Shown here one piece after another: positions 35,535 through 44,028 of a stretch of 64,000 nt of DNA; within the stretch, counting starts at the first letter, position 1, and every line of letters begins with the position of its first letter. The notes under the pieces are model-generated. The model had not been told where the DNA came from. It did no database searches and worked only from the letters and a program-made list of their open reading frames with translations. Location of the stretch: NCBI GenBank assembly GCA_035293405.1, contig DATDOE010000075.1:1-64000 (forward strand), given 5' to 3'. Both the position numbers and the translations under genes were made by a program. This stretch comes from Gp6-AA40 sp035293405 (GTDB taxonomy: Bacteria > Acidobacteriota > Vicinamibacteria > Vicinamibacterales > UBA2999).

Positions 35535-36375
35535 GATTCAGAGTCCTCGTCGCGATCGTGATTGCCACAAGTGTCGCTCGCATGCGCAGGCACCCCAGGC
35601 CGGCGCGCCAGGTCTTCCCGCGCCAACCGCGCAAGCGGTCGCCCCGATCGATCTCACCGGCTACTGGGTGTCCATCGTCAATGAGGACTGGCGGTGGCGG
35701 ATGGTGACGCCTCCGAAGGGTGACTACGCCAGCGTTCCACTCAATGCCGAAGGTCGCAAGGTGGCAGACACGTGGACACCAAGCATGGATGGGCGCTGTG
35801 AGGCATATGGTGCGGCCGGGCTGATGCGCATGCCGACTCGTGTGCGCATGACGTGGCAGGACGACCGAACCCTGAAACTCGAGACGGACGCCGGCGTCCA
35901 GACGCGCCTGCTCCGTTTTGGCGTTCAAGGTTCCACGAGCGAGCCGCGGTCGCGGCAGGGCTCTTCGGTGGCCACGTGGGAATTCGCCGGACGCAACAAC
36001 GGGCTCGGAGGCTTTGCCTTCGCGCCATTTGCTCCACCGCCAGGGCCGCCTCCTGGTCCCGGAGCCGGGCGTGGTGCCGGCGGCGGGCGCGGTGGGCCAG
36101 GTGGTCCTGGTGGCCCTCGCTTCGGCACGCTCAAGGTCGTCACCGGGAATCTGCTTCCGGGCTGGCTTCGCAAGAACGGCGTGCCGTACAGCGAGGGCGC
36201 CGTTGTGACGGAGTACTACGATCGGTTCAAGTCGACCAACGGCGACGAGTGGTTCGTTGTGACCACCGTCGTCGACGACGCCAAGTATCTGCAGCAGGAA
36301 TTTGTAACCAGCTCGCACTTCAAGAAGGAAGCTGACGGGGCCAAGTGGAACCCGTCGGCGTGCAAGACGACCTAG
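35531..36375 (+). CDS. Exported protein of the G-x-W-x-G-D-T-L-V-V family, frameshift in the signal peptide
   Basis: From GTG 35531, overlapping the previous stop, the reading begins as a signal peptide (RFRVLVAIVIATSVA) but then runs out of frame. From about 35585 the neighbouring frame gives a coherent mature protein: HAQAPQAGAPG, IDLTGYWVSIVNEDWRWRMV, a Gly/Pro-rich loop, LKVVTGNLLPGWLRKNGVPY and a tail to the stop at 36375. One missing base near 35580 explains this. LKVVT-x-N-L-x-x-G-W-x-R-K-N-G closely parallels the next gene, so the two are adjacent paralogues. The function is unknown. Confidence 0.7.
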
Positions 36376-36383
36376 GAGATCGG

Positions 36384-37262
36384 ATGCGCGACATTCAACT
36401 CGTCGGGTGCCTGTTCCTCACGCTCGCGGCGGTGGTGATCAGCAGGCCAGCCTCGGCCCAGATCGATCTGTCAGGCGTGTGGGCGCCGATCTTCCACGAA
36501 GATTTCATCGAACGCATTCCCGGTCCCGACATCGGCGACTACGCGGGTCTTCCGATTACGGCGGCGGAGCGACGTCGTGCGCTGACGTGGGACGCGTCGC
36601 TGCTGACGTTACCGGAACATCAGTGCAAGCCGCATCCATCGACGTATGGTTTTCGAGGGGTCGGCAGCCTGCGAATGTGGGGCGATCAGGATCCGGCGAC
36701 GCAGCAGGTGATCACGCTTCACACCCAAATCCAGTGGATGGAGCAGCACCGTGAAATCTGGATGGACGGCCGCCCTCATCCTCCCGAGTACGCGCCCCAC
36801 ACCTGGCAAGGGTTCTCGACGGGCCGATGGGAGGGCGATACGCTCGTGGTGACCACGACGCACCTGAAGGCGGGTTGGATACGGCGCAACGGGCTGGCAC
36901 TGTCCGACCAGGCGACGATGGAGGATCGATTCTCACGCCATGGTGACCTGCTGACTCACATCTACATCATTTCTGATCCGTACTACCTGAGCGAGCCTCT
37001 CGTGAAGACCAATGGATTCCGGCTGACGCTGAACGGGCGTATGGATCCCTATCCCTGTGAATCGGTGGTCGAGGTTCCTCGCGACAAGGGCGTGGTGCCG
37101 AGCCACCTGCCCGGGACCAATGATGGGCCGAGGGAGTTCGCCGCGAAGCACGCGATTCCAGTGGAGGCGGCACTGGGCGGCGCTGAAACCGCGCTGCCAG
37201 AATTCGCCCAGACGATGAAGACGATGCCTGTGCCGTCAGCGCCGCCGGGCAAGAAGCGGTGA
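36384..37262 (+). CDS. Exported protein of the G-x-W-x-G-D-T-L-V-V family
   Basis: This is a 292-residue protein with a signal peptide ending near ASAQ, then IDLSGVWAPIFHEDF, a middle region with Cys and WMEQHREIWMDGRPHP, and the family core STGRWEGDTLVVTTTHLKAG followed by WIRRNGLALS and IISDPYYLSEPL. It parallels the preceding gene and the proteins at 4117 and 49403. No catalytic residues are recognised; a lipocalin-like beta fold is a possibility only. GGAG precedes the ATG, nine bases after the previous stop. The gene converges on lysR with three bases between stops. Confidence 0.8.
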   Translation: MRDIQLVGCLFLTLAAVVISRPASAQIDLSGVWAPIFHEDFIERIPGPDIGDYAGLPITAAERRRALTWDASLLTLPEHQCKPHPSTYGFRGVGSLRMWGDQDPATQQVITLHTQIQWMEQHREIWMDGRPHPPEYAPHTWQGFSTGRWEGDTLVVTTTHLKAGWIRRNGLALSDQATMEDRFSRHGDLLTHIYIISDPYYLSEPLVKTNGFRLTLNGRMDPYPCESVVEVPRDKGVVPSHLPGTNDGPREFAAKHAIPVEAALGGAETALPEFAQTMKTMPVPSAPPGKKR

Positions 37263-37265
37263 TGG

Positions 37266-38222
37266 CTACCGTACCGCGGAGTCCTTGAGATTCACCACGC
37301 GTGACGTCCCGGCGGGGCTGGGGCGAGTCAGGCCGCGCGTCGGGTCGAACACCTCTCGCGCCGAGCGAACGAACTCCCGAATGCATCCCGATATCTGATT
37401 TCTGGCCCAGGCGATCCGGACCTCGAGTCGGGCGTTTGGTTCGTTGAGGGGAACCACCGCCACGCCACTGGTCAGATGGGTTTGCGTGAATGGGCTGGCG
37501 ATGCCGATGTAGTAGCCCTGCCGCGACGCCACGAGCATCATCGCCCCTTGTGCATATGGCGGGGGCTGAGTACCCACCACGGACGGCTGAATGCCGGCCG
37601 CTCGAATCAACTCGAGTGTCTTGTCGTAGACGCCTGGTCCGACGCTGCGGTCGTACATCAGCAGCGGCTCGGCCGCCAATTCCGCCAGCTTCACCGTCTT
37701 GCGCGATGCCAGCGGGTGGGTGTCGCCAAGAATCGCGACGAAGCGCTCCTCGAAGAGGGGCTCAGAATCATACTGCGCCTCATCGACGGGCCCGCGCAGA
37801 ACGGCGACGTCGATCTCACGCTCCTGGACCCGGCTGCGTTCCTGGCACAAGTCCACGGCCGAGATGCGCATGTCCGGAAAGCGCTTGGCGTGGTGCGTGC
37901 GAATGCGATCGACGGCGCTCCACAAGCCCCATCCGATTCCAATGCACAGCTCGCGCACGTGCGACGTCCGTTCATGCGCGGCGCCTTCGAAGTTTCTGAC
38001 CGCGGCGACAGCCGCCTGTGCCTTCTCGAGTAAGGCATAGCCGTCGTTGGTCAACTCGATCCCATCGCGGCGGCGCAGAAACAACGTGACGCCCAGCTCC
38101 TTCTCGAGTTGACGCACGTGCCGGCTGAGCGGTGGCTGCGAGATGTGCAGACGTCGTGCGGCCTTGGTGAAGGTGCCTTCCTCGGCCACCGCGACGAACG
38201 CACTGAGATGCCGCAAGTCCAT
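37266..38222 (-). CDS. LysR-family transcriptional regulator
   Basis: The 318-residue protein has the N-terminal winged helix (HLSAFVAVAEEGTFTKAARR, ISQPPLSRHVRQLEKELG) and the two-lobed effector-binding domain. It is divergent from the gene at 38457. The shared intergenic region contains boxes of the form ATGCCG-N3-CGGCAA at 38268 and 38349 and a weak one at 38309, spaced 40-41 bases apart, as for a LysR tetramer that autoregulates and activates the divergent operon. The same box at 29316 and 34306 suggests it also controls the amidase and hydrolase operons. Confidence 0.93.
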   Translation of the reverse strand: MDLRHLSAFVAVAEEGTFTKAARRLHISQPPLSRHVRQLEKELGVTLFLRRRDGIELTNDGYALLEKAQAAVAAVRNFEGAAHERTSHVRELCIGIGWGLWSAVDRIRTHHAKRFPDMRISAVDLCQERSRVQEREIDVAVLRGPVDEAQYDSEPLFEERFVAILGDTHPLASRKTVKLAELAAEPLLMYDRSVGPGVYDKTLELIRAAGIQPSVVGTQPPPYAQGAMMLVASRQGYYIGIASPFTQTHLTSGVAVVPLNEPNARLEVRIAWARNQISGCIREFVRSAREVFDPTRGLTRPSPAGTSRVVNLKDSAVR

Positions 38223-38267
38223 GGATGGATCCTATCGATTCCGCATCGGATTGTGACATATCAGGCC

Positions 38268-38389
38268 ATGCCGTTTCGGCAAATCACGATGTCCGTATCG
38301 GTATAGCCATGCGGTTCCGGTCATCGAGATTGTGCATTTCGACAGGTTATGCCGCGACGGCAAATGTCTCGGGCCAAAAAGTATTGGAC
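38268..38389 (+). promoter_or_regulatory. LysR-type operator array between lysR and the dehydrogenase operon
   Basis: Box 1 is ATGCCGTTTCGGCAA (38268-38282), box 2 a weak ATGCGGTTCCGGTCA (38309-38323) and box 3 ATGCCGCGACGGCAA (38349-38363). TATTGGAC (38382-38389) begins 33 bases after box 3, the spacing found at 29316 and 34306. Boxes spaced by about four helical turns suit recruitment- and activation-site binding by a LysR tetramer. Confidence 0.75.
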
Positions 38390-38456
38390 GCTGTGTCGCC
38401 GGGTGGCCAGGATTAGCGCGCTCGCGTCTGTCGGATGAGATGCAAGGAATGCGTGA

Positions 38457-38891
38457 ATGCCAAGTCGTCGAGAGTTTCTCCACATCGGGTTTGCGGCGTC
38501 GATGTTTCCAATCGCCGTCCCGACTGGTGCGTCGTCGCCATGGGCAGCGCGGAGGACGGACGTGGTGACAGGCCGCCTGCGCTCACTCTATCGGGTTGTG
38601 GCCGACGTGCGGTTCGCCGAGAGCGCGGCGTTTGGACTCGAGGCGGAGCGTCATGGCGTCCCCGTGGTTCGGATCACGGGGGACATCACAGAGTTCTGGT
38701 TCAACGATCTGTCGCTGCGCTGGAAGGACGATGCGATTGCGATCGCAGGCATGACGGCTCACGGTCCGTTGTTCTGCCTCGAGCGCTTCGCGTGGGACTA
38801 CGGACTGCGCGTCGTCGAGCGAGCAGAGGTGGCCGCTGCGGGCGAACCGCTCGTGTCCTGGGTCATCGCACCACGCCTGGAGACTCGGTGA
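38457..38891 (+). CDS. Small Tat-exported protein, function unknown
   Basis: This is a 144-residue protein starting MPSRREFLHIGFAASMFPIA, a twin-arginine signal. The mature part (VTGRLRSLYRVVADVRFAES, VVRITGDITEFWFNDLSLRW) is an unassigned alpha/beta domain. Its TGA overlaps the ATG of the flavoprotein (ATGA), so it is the first gene of the dehydrogenase operon and may help maturation or activity of the flavocytochrome; this is inference. AAGGA lies nine bases before the ATG. Confidence 0.75.
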   Translation: MPSRREFLHIGFAASMFPIAVPTGASSPWAARRTDVVTGRLRSLYRVVADVRFAESAAFGLEAERHGVPVVRITGDITEFWFNDLSLRWKDDAIAIAGMTAHGPLFCLERFAWDYGLRVVERAEVAAAGEPLVSWVIAPRLETR

Positions 38892-40507
38892 TGGCCACCC
38901 CGCCGGGAGTGAGGAGTCAGGACTGGTCAACGGCGCTGCAGCAGTTCGAACAGGCCGTCGGCAAGCCATGGGTGTTTACGAGCGACGACGACATCGCCTT
39001 GTATCGCGACGCCTACTCGCCGTTCTGGGGCGAACCGGAGGAGCGGCTCGTGTCGGCCGCGGTCGCGCCGGATACGGCCGAACAGGTGGCACAGGTGGTC
39101 CGGACGGCGAACCGTTTCAGGATCCCGGTCTTTCCGATCTCGACCGGCAAGAACCTCGGCTACGGCGGCTCGGCGCCGAACCTGTCCGGGAGCGTGGTCA
39201 TCGATCTCAAGCGACTGAACCGGGTGATCGAGGTCGATGACAAGCGGCACTTCGCGATCGTCGAGCCCGGGGTCGCCTACTTCGATCTCTACCGGCATAT
39301 CCAGACGCGTGGCCTCAAGGTGTGGATCGACTGTCCGGATCCCGGATGGGGCAGCCCGATCGGGAACGCCCTGGACCACGGCGTGGGCTACACCTTTGGC
39401 CCGTACCGCGATCACTTCCACTCGCATTGCGGCATGGAGGTGGTCCTGCCGAGCGGCGAGATCGTGCGAACCGGCATGGGCGCGCTGCCGGGAGCGAAGA
39501 CGTGGGCGGAGTATCGCTACGGCTTCGGGCCGACCGTGGACGGCCTCTTCGCGCAGGGCAACTTGGGCATTGTCACCAAGATGGGGTTTCACCTGCTGCC
39601 CGCGCCCGAGGCCTACCAGACCAGCGTCGTCACGGTACCGAGACGACGCGACATCGTTCCGCTCATCGATCTGATCAACGAGCTCGAGCATCAAGCGCTC
39701 ATCGGGATGCCGGAGTACGGCAGCCCGCTGGGCGGCTTCGGTCCACCGGCGCCGGAGCTCGCGGAGCTGCTGAAGAAAGCGGGCGGCGCAACCGACGAGG
39801 ACTTCGACCGCTACGCGCAGCAGGGCAACCGCGGGTCGTGGAACTGCCGGATGCAGTTCTACGGGTCGCCGAAGGTCATCGCTGCCCATCTCGAACATGC
39901 GAAAGACCGATTCAACGCGGTCGTCCCCGGAACGACGTTTCAGGACGGCGAGCTGCTGCGATTCCCGCTGACGCAGGAACAGTCGGATCGCGTCCACAAG
40001 GTTGCCGTCGGCGTTCCGAACATGGCGATCTTCTCAATCGGCGCGCGAACCGCGTTGAACCCGTCGCCATCCGACGGTCATCTGTGGTTCTCGCCGATCA
40101 TTCCGAAAACCGGCGAAGCGGTGCTCGAGGCGCAGCGTGTGTTCATGGAGGCGTTTGCCAGGCTCGGTGCGCCGTCGATGGTCTCGCCCTTCAGTATGCC
40201 GGCCACGTGGATGCATCGGGCCTTCATTTTCATCATGGCATTCCCGATCTCCCGAACGAACGTCGCGCAGAACCGACGAAACCGGGAGACGTTCCGAGCG
40301 CTCGTGACGGTGGCCGCGGAGCACGGCTGGGGCGAGTACCGCACCGCTCCCGCATTCCAAGACGATGTGATGGCGGCGTACTCCTACAACAACCAGGCGC
40401 TCCTTCGACTGCACGAAACCATCAAGGACGCGGTCGATCCGAACGGCATCGTCGCCGCCGGCCGATCGGGAATCTGGCCGCGGCATTTGAGGAGGTCGCG
40501 CGCGTGA
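38891..40507 (+). CDS. 4-cresol dehydrogenase/vanillyl-alcohol oxidase-type flavoprotein
   Basis: This 538-residue FAD-linked oxidase of the vanillyl-alcohol oxidase family oxidises para-alkylphenols or para-hydroxybenzyl alcohols through a quinone-methide intermediate. It shows the PCMH FAD-binding domain (PVFPISTGKNLGYGGSAPN, DCPDPGWGSPIGNALDHG, GLFAQGNLGIVTKMGFHLLP) and the C-terminal cap. The overlapping downstream gene for a small c-type cytochrome is the arrangement of p-cresol methylhydroxylase (PchF with PchC), so electrons probably go to that cytochrome rather than oxygen. No signal peptide is seen; export of such subunits can depend on a partner. The exact substrate is unknown. Confidence 0.9.
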   Translation: MATPPGVRSQDWSTALQQFEQAVGKPWVFTSDDDIALYRDAYSPFWGEPEERLVSAAVAPDTAEQVAQVVRTANRFRIPVFPISTGKNLGYGGSAPNLSGSVVIDLKRLNRVIEVDDKRHFAIVEPGVAYFDLYRHIQTRGLKVWIDCPDPGWGSPIGNALDHGVGYTFGPYRDHFHSHCGMEVVLPSGEIVRTGMGALPGAKTWAEYRYGFGPTVDGLFAQGNLGIVTKMGFHLLPAPEAYQTSVVTVPRRRDIVPLIDLINELEHQALIGMPEYGSPLGGFGPPAPELAELLKKAGGATDEDFDRYAQQGNRGSWNCRMQFYGSPKVIAAHLEHAKDRFNAVVPGTTFQDGELLRFPLTQEQSDRVHKVAVGVPNMAIFSIGARTALNPSPSDGHLWFSPIIPKTGEAVLEAQRVFMEAFARLGAPSMVSPFSMPATWMHRAFIFIMAFPISRTNVAQNRRNRETFRALVTVAAEHGWGEYRTAPAFQDDVMAAYSYNNQALLRLHETIKDAVDPNGIVAAGRSGIWPRHLRRSRA

Positions 40508-40863
40508 GGGGCCTTCTTGGTGTTCTGGGAGTCGCGATTGCGAGCCTGGGTCTCGTCGCCTCGTCTGCCGTCGCGCAGAACGACGCCGCGGCACAACAGG
40601 GGAACGAGGCCTATCAGTACTGGTGTGCGACCTGCCACGGGCAAGGCCCCGGACATCCAGGCACGACGGCGCTGGCGGCGAAATACAAGGGCGCGCTGCC
40701 GGGACTGCTGGAAGAGCGCACCGATCTCACACCGACCGCCATCAGGTTTGCCGTCAGAAGAGGCACGTCCATCATGCCCTTCTTCCGCAAGACGGAAATA
40801 TCGGACGCCGATCTCGACGCAATCACGCAGCACCTCACACGCCGACGAAGCACCGGTCGCTGA
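40504..40863 (+). CDS. Small c-type cytochrome, electron acceptor of the flavoprotein
   Basis: This is a 119-residue protein with a signal peptide (VLGVAIASLGLVASSAVAQ) and one haem site: C41-A-T-C44-H45 with Met91 in SIMPFF as the likely sixth ligand. It starts at a GTG overlapping the flavoprotein stop (GTGA) and matches the size and position of the cytochrome subunit of 4-cresol dehydrogenases. It probably takes electrons from FAD and passes them to the periplasmic respiratory chain. Confidence 0.9.
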   Translation: MRGLLGVLGVAIASLGLVASSAVAQNDAAAQQGNEAYQYWCATCHGQGPGHPGTTALAAKYKGALPGLLEERTDLTPTAIRFAVRRGTSIMPFFRKTEISDADLDAITQHLTRRRSTGR

Positions 40864-40967
40864 ACGGCTGAAGCACTGCGCCAGCATTGCGAACGTTCCA
40901 GGCGGGCGATTCACGAGATGTCAGTCAACGGTTTGGTCTGCCCGATCGGCAGGGAGGAGATTGCGTG

Positions 40968-43900
40968 ATGAGTCGTTGCACAACGCTCGGATGTCTTCTT
41001 GTGATCTCGCTGGCCGTCGCGCCAGCGGCCTTTGCCCAGGCCACGCTTGCAGGCGTCGTGCGGGATGCGTCCGGTGCCGTCCTGCCAGGTGTGACCGTCG
41101 AAGCCGCTAGTCCGGCGCTGATCGAAAAGGTTCGCACGACGATCACCGACGGCAGCGGGCAGTACCGAGTTGTCGATCTGCGGGGCGGCACCTACACCGT
41201 GACGTTCACGCTCGGTGGATTCGCCACCGTCAGGCGGGAAGGCGTCCCGTTGGGCGGCGAAGCGATCGTGACGCTCAACGCTGAGATGCGTCTGGGAGGG
41301 CTGGCAGAGACCATCACCGTGACCGGCGAGGCGCCGACGGTGGACATCCAAAGTACGACGCGGCAGCAGGTGATGAGCAGAGAGGTCATCGATGCCTTGC
41401 CGACCGGCCGGAACTACTCGAGCTTCGGCGCCCTTCTTCCGGGAGTGAATACCTCCGCCCGTGACGTGGGAGGGGCAGGCGGCGACACCATGTCGCAGCT
41501 CACGATCCACGGCAGCAGACCGGGCGATCAGCGCGTCATGCAGAACGGTGTGAACACGATGACGCTGCAGGTGAATGGCGACCGGGGCATCGCCGTGCCC
41601 AATCCTGGCATGGCGTCGGAAGTGACGATTGATACCTCTGGCTTGTCGGCCGAGCAGGGGCAGGGCGGCCTCCGCATCAACTACATCCCCCGCGACGGCG
41701 GCAACACGTTCAGCGGGTCCACGTTCGTGACCTTCGCGAACCGCGACATGCAGAGTGACAACTTGACGGCTGACCTGCAGTCTCGCGGGTTGCCGTCGCC
41801 CAACGCCATCAAGACGACCTATGACGTCAATCCAGGGTTTGGCGGCCCACTCAGGAGAGATCGCGTATGGTTCTACGCCACCGGGCGTGTCAACCGGGCA
41901 GACCAGTACCCGGGCGGTGCGTTCGTCAACGTGAACGGATACGACCCGGCCAACTACACCGTGGTCTACGACACGCGCCAACCCGCCTTCTCGAACGCAC
42001 GCTGGACGGACGCGCAGCTTCGCGTGACGACGCAAGTCAGTCCACGGAACAAGGTCGCGTTCACCTGGGACCAGCAGACGCGGTGCAGCTGTCTTGCCGG
42101 ACCTGGCACGCCATCCGCGGGCGTCCTCTCAGCGACGGTGACGCCGGAAGCGGGTACGAACTTCCGGTCTCCAACCCAACGGCTGTTGCACGGCGAATGG
42201 TCCTCGCCCGTGAACAATCGCATTCTGCTGGACGCCTCAGGAGTCTACCGGGTCGAGCGCTGGGGCAACATGCCGCCGAATGCCGCGTGGTCGAAGGAGT
42301 TCATCTCCCCGGCGCAGCAGGCCGTGCTCGAGTCCGGAGCGCTGATTCCGGTGCTGGATCTGTCGAATGGCCGTTTCTCTCACGGGAACTTCGTCGGATA
42401 CAACAACAATTGGGTGGCCAATTCGTTCCTGCGGGCGACGATGTCGTACGTCACCGGAGGTCACCAGCTGAAGGCGGGATTCTCGGACTCGTTTGGACAT
42501 CTCGAGTCGACCGCGTACGACTACTCGCCATACGCGTTCTTCATCAACATTCCCGGTGCGCCGCCGTTTGTGCGCGTGATCAATGAGAAGGTCACGCCGC
42601 TCTTCGCCAGGTCCAATCAGGACTACGATCTCGGCCTGTTCGTGCAGGATCGCTGGTCCGTGAAGCGGGCGACCGTGAGCCTCGGGCTCCGCTATGATTC
42701 GTTCAAGGGCACGGCTCCGGCGCAAGTGGTGACCGGAAAGACGGCTTTGACTCCTAACCGTGCCGACATCTCGTTGCCTGAAACCGGGCTCGTCCACTGG
42801 CACGACATCACCCCCCGGCTCGGACTCACCTACGACCTGGCCGGTGACGGGAAGACCGCGTTCAAGGTCAGCGTCAACAAGTACGTCGAAGGGCAGGCGG
42901 TGGGCTCGTTGGTGGGAGTGAACGCCGGCGGCGCCGGTCCGCATCCCGTGAGCAGTCTCGTCAACTCGACCAGCCGGACATGGTTGGACACCAACCTCGA
43001 CTTCATCCCGCAGTGCGATCTCACGAACACGGCGGCCAACGGTGAATGTCTGGCGGTCGCCAATCCTGGTTTCGGGTCGACCAACACCAACGCGCTGCGA
43101 TTCGATCGCGACGCGCTGTTTGGATGGGGCAAGCGCGGGTACAACTGGGAGCTCGGCGTTGGTGTCCAGCGCGAGATCCTCCCGCGAGTGTCGGTGGACG
43201 CCGGGTACTTCCGTCGCTCGTACGGCAATTTCCGCGTCACTGACAACCTCGCGCTCGGTCCCACCGAGTTCAGGGCGTACACCGTGACGGTGCCGACGGC
43301 GCCGGGGCTGTCCAGCAGCGGCCAGACCCTGACCGCCTTCGACCCCAACCGCGTTGTGCAAGCCCAGAACCTCACCGCACGCGCCCGAAACTACGGCGAG
43401 CAGACCGAGTACTGGAATGGCGCCGACTTCACGGTGAACGCACGGCCGGCGAACGGGATGGTCGTGTTCGGTGGGGTCAGCACCGGGAAGACGACCAGTG
43501 ACAACTGCGACGTCGCTGCCCAGCTCCCGGAGTCCCTAGGGACCCGGCCGCTCGAGTACTGCCGCATCGAGGGCCCGTTTCTCACCCAGTTCAAGCTGAA
43601 CGGCACCTACACGATCCCGAGGGCCCAGGTACTGGTGAGCGCCGCGTTCCAAAGCATCCCCGGGCCGGTGATTCAGGCCAACTACGTCGTCACCCAGCGG
43701 GCCCCGGGTGTGCCGCTCGTGGGCAGCCCGACGGCGACCGTCGCCCTTCTTCCGGCCACCGGCGGCGTCGCAGGTGTCGGCGCCGAATACGGAGAGCGGC
43801 TCAATCAACTGGATCTGCGAGTGGGCAAGCTGTTCCGTGTCGCGAGCACGCGGACCATGCTCAACGTAGACTTCTTCAACTTGTTCAACGGGAGCGCTGT

Positions 43901-43997
43901 CACGGCAGAGAACCCGTCGTTCCCGGCGGCGTTCCGGAGACCGACGCAGATCATGCTGGCGCGGTTCGTCAAAGTCAGCGCGCAGTTCGACTTCTAG
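40968..43997 (+). CDS. TonB-dependent receptor with carboxypeptidase-regulatory-like domain
   Basis: This is a 1,009-residue Oar-like outer-membrane receptor: signal peptide ending AAFAQ, regulatory-like beta sandwich (TLAGVVRDASGAVLPGV), plug (VMSREVIDALPTGRN) and a barrel ending VKVSAQFDF. It resembles the receptor at 18707 in layout. Its position between the flavocytochrome and the M20 hydrolase suggests it imports the island's substrate. GGGAGGAG precedes the ATG. The operon with the upstream genes is interrupted by about 100 bases, in which TGCCCGATCGGCA (40939-40951) is a weak LysR-like dyad. Confidence 0.93.
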   Translation: MSRCTTLGCLLVISLAVAPAAFAQATLAGVVRDASGAVLPGVTVEAASPALIEKVRTTITDGSGQYRVVDLRGGTYTVTFTLGGFATVRREGVPLGGEAIVTLNAEMRLGGLAETITVTGEAPTVDIQSTTRQQVMSREVIDALPTGRNYSSFGALLPGVNTSARDVGGAGGDTMSQLTIHGSRPGDQRVMQNGVNTMTLQVNGDRGIAVPNPGMASEVTIDTSGLSAEQGQGGLRINYIPRDGGNTFSGSTFVTFANRDMQSDNLTADLQSRGLPSPNAIKTTYDVNPGFGGPLRRDRVWFYATGRVNRADQYPGGAFVNVNGYDPANYTVVYDTRQPAFSNARWTDAQLRVTTQVSPRNKVAFTWDQQTRCSCLAGPGTPSAGVLSATVTPEAGTNFRSPTQRLLHGEWSSPVNNRILLDASGVYRVERWGNMPPNAAWSKEFISPAQQAVLESGALIPVLDLSNGRFSHGNFVGYNNNWVANSFLRATMSYVTGGHQLKAGFSDSFGHLESTAYDYSPYAFFINIPGAPPFVRVINEKVTPLFARSNQDYDLGLFVQDRWSVKRATVSLGLRYDSFKGTAPAQVVTGKTALTPNRADISLPETGLVHWHDITPRLGLTYDLAGDGKTAFKVSVNKYVEGQAVGSLVGVNAGGAGPHPVSSLVNSTSRTWLDTNLDFIPQCDLTNTAANGECLAVANPGFGSTNTNALRFDRDALFGWGKRGYNWELGVGVQREILPRVSVDAGYFRRSYGNFRVTDNLALGPTEFRAYTVTVPTAPGLSSSGQTLTAFDPNRVVQAQNLTARARNYGEQTEYWNGADFTVNARPANGMVVFGGVSTGKTTSDNCDVAAQLPESLGTRPLEYCRIEGPFLTQFKLNGTYTIPRAQVLVSAAFQSIPGPVIQANYVVTQRAPGVPLVGSPTATVALLPATGGVAGVGAEYGERLNQLDLRVGKLFRVASTRTMLNVDFFNLFNGSAVTAENPSFPAAFRRPTQIMLARFVKVSAQFDF

Positions 43998-44028
43998 AAC
44001 CAGCGCCAATCGATCACGGGAGAAGCGT

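Noticed and set aside
38309..38323. ATGCGGTTCCGGTCA as a full LysR box
   Set aside because: Three arm mismatches; kept only as a weak middle site because of its 40-41-base spacing to its neighbours.
40939..40951. TGCCCGATCGGCA before the TonB receptor as a fifth LysR box
   Set aside because: One arm position differs, TATTGGAC is missing and it overlaps the ribosome-binding region, so chance is more likely.
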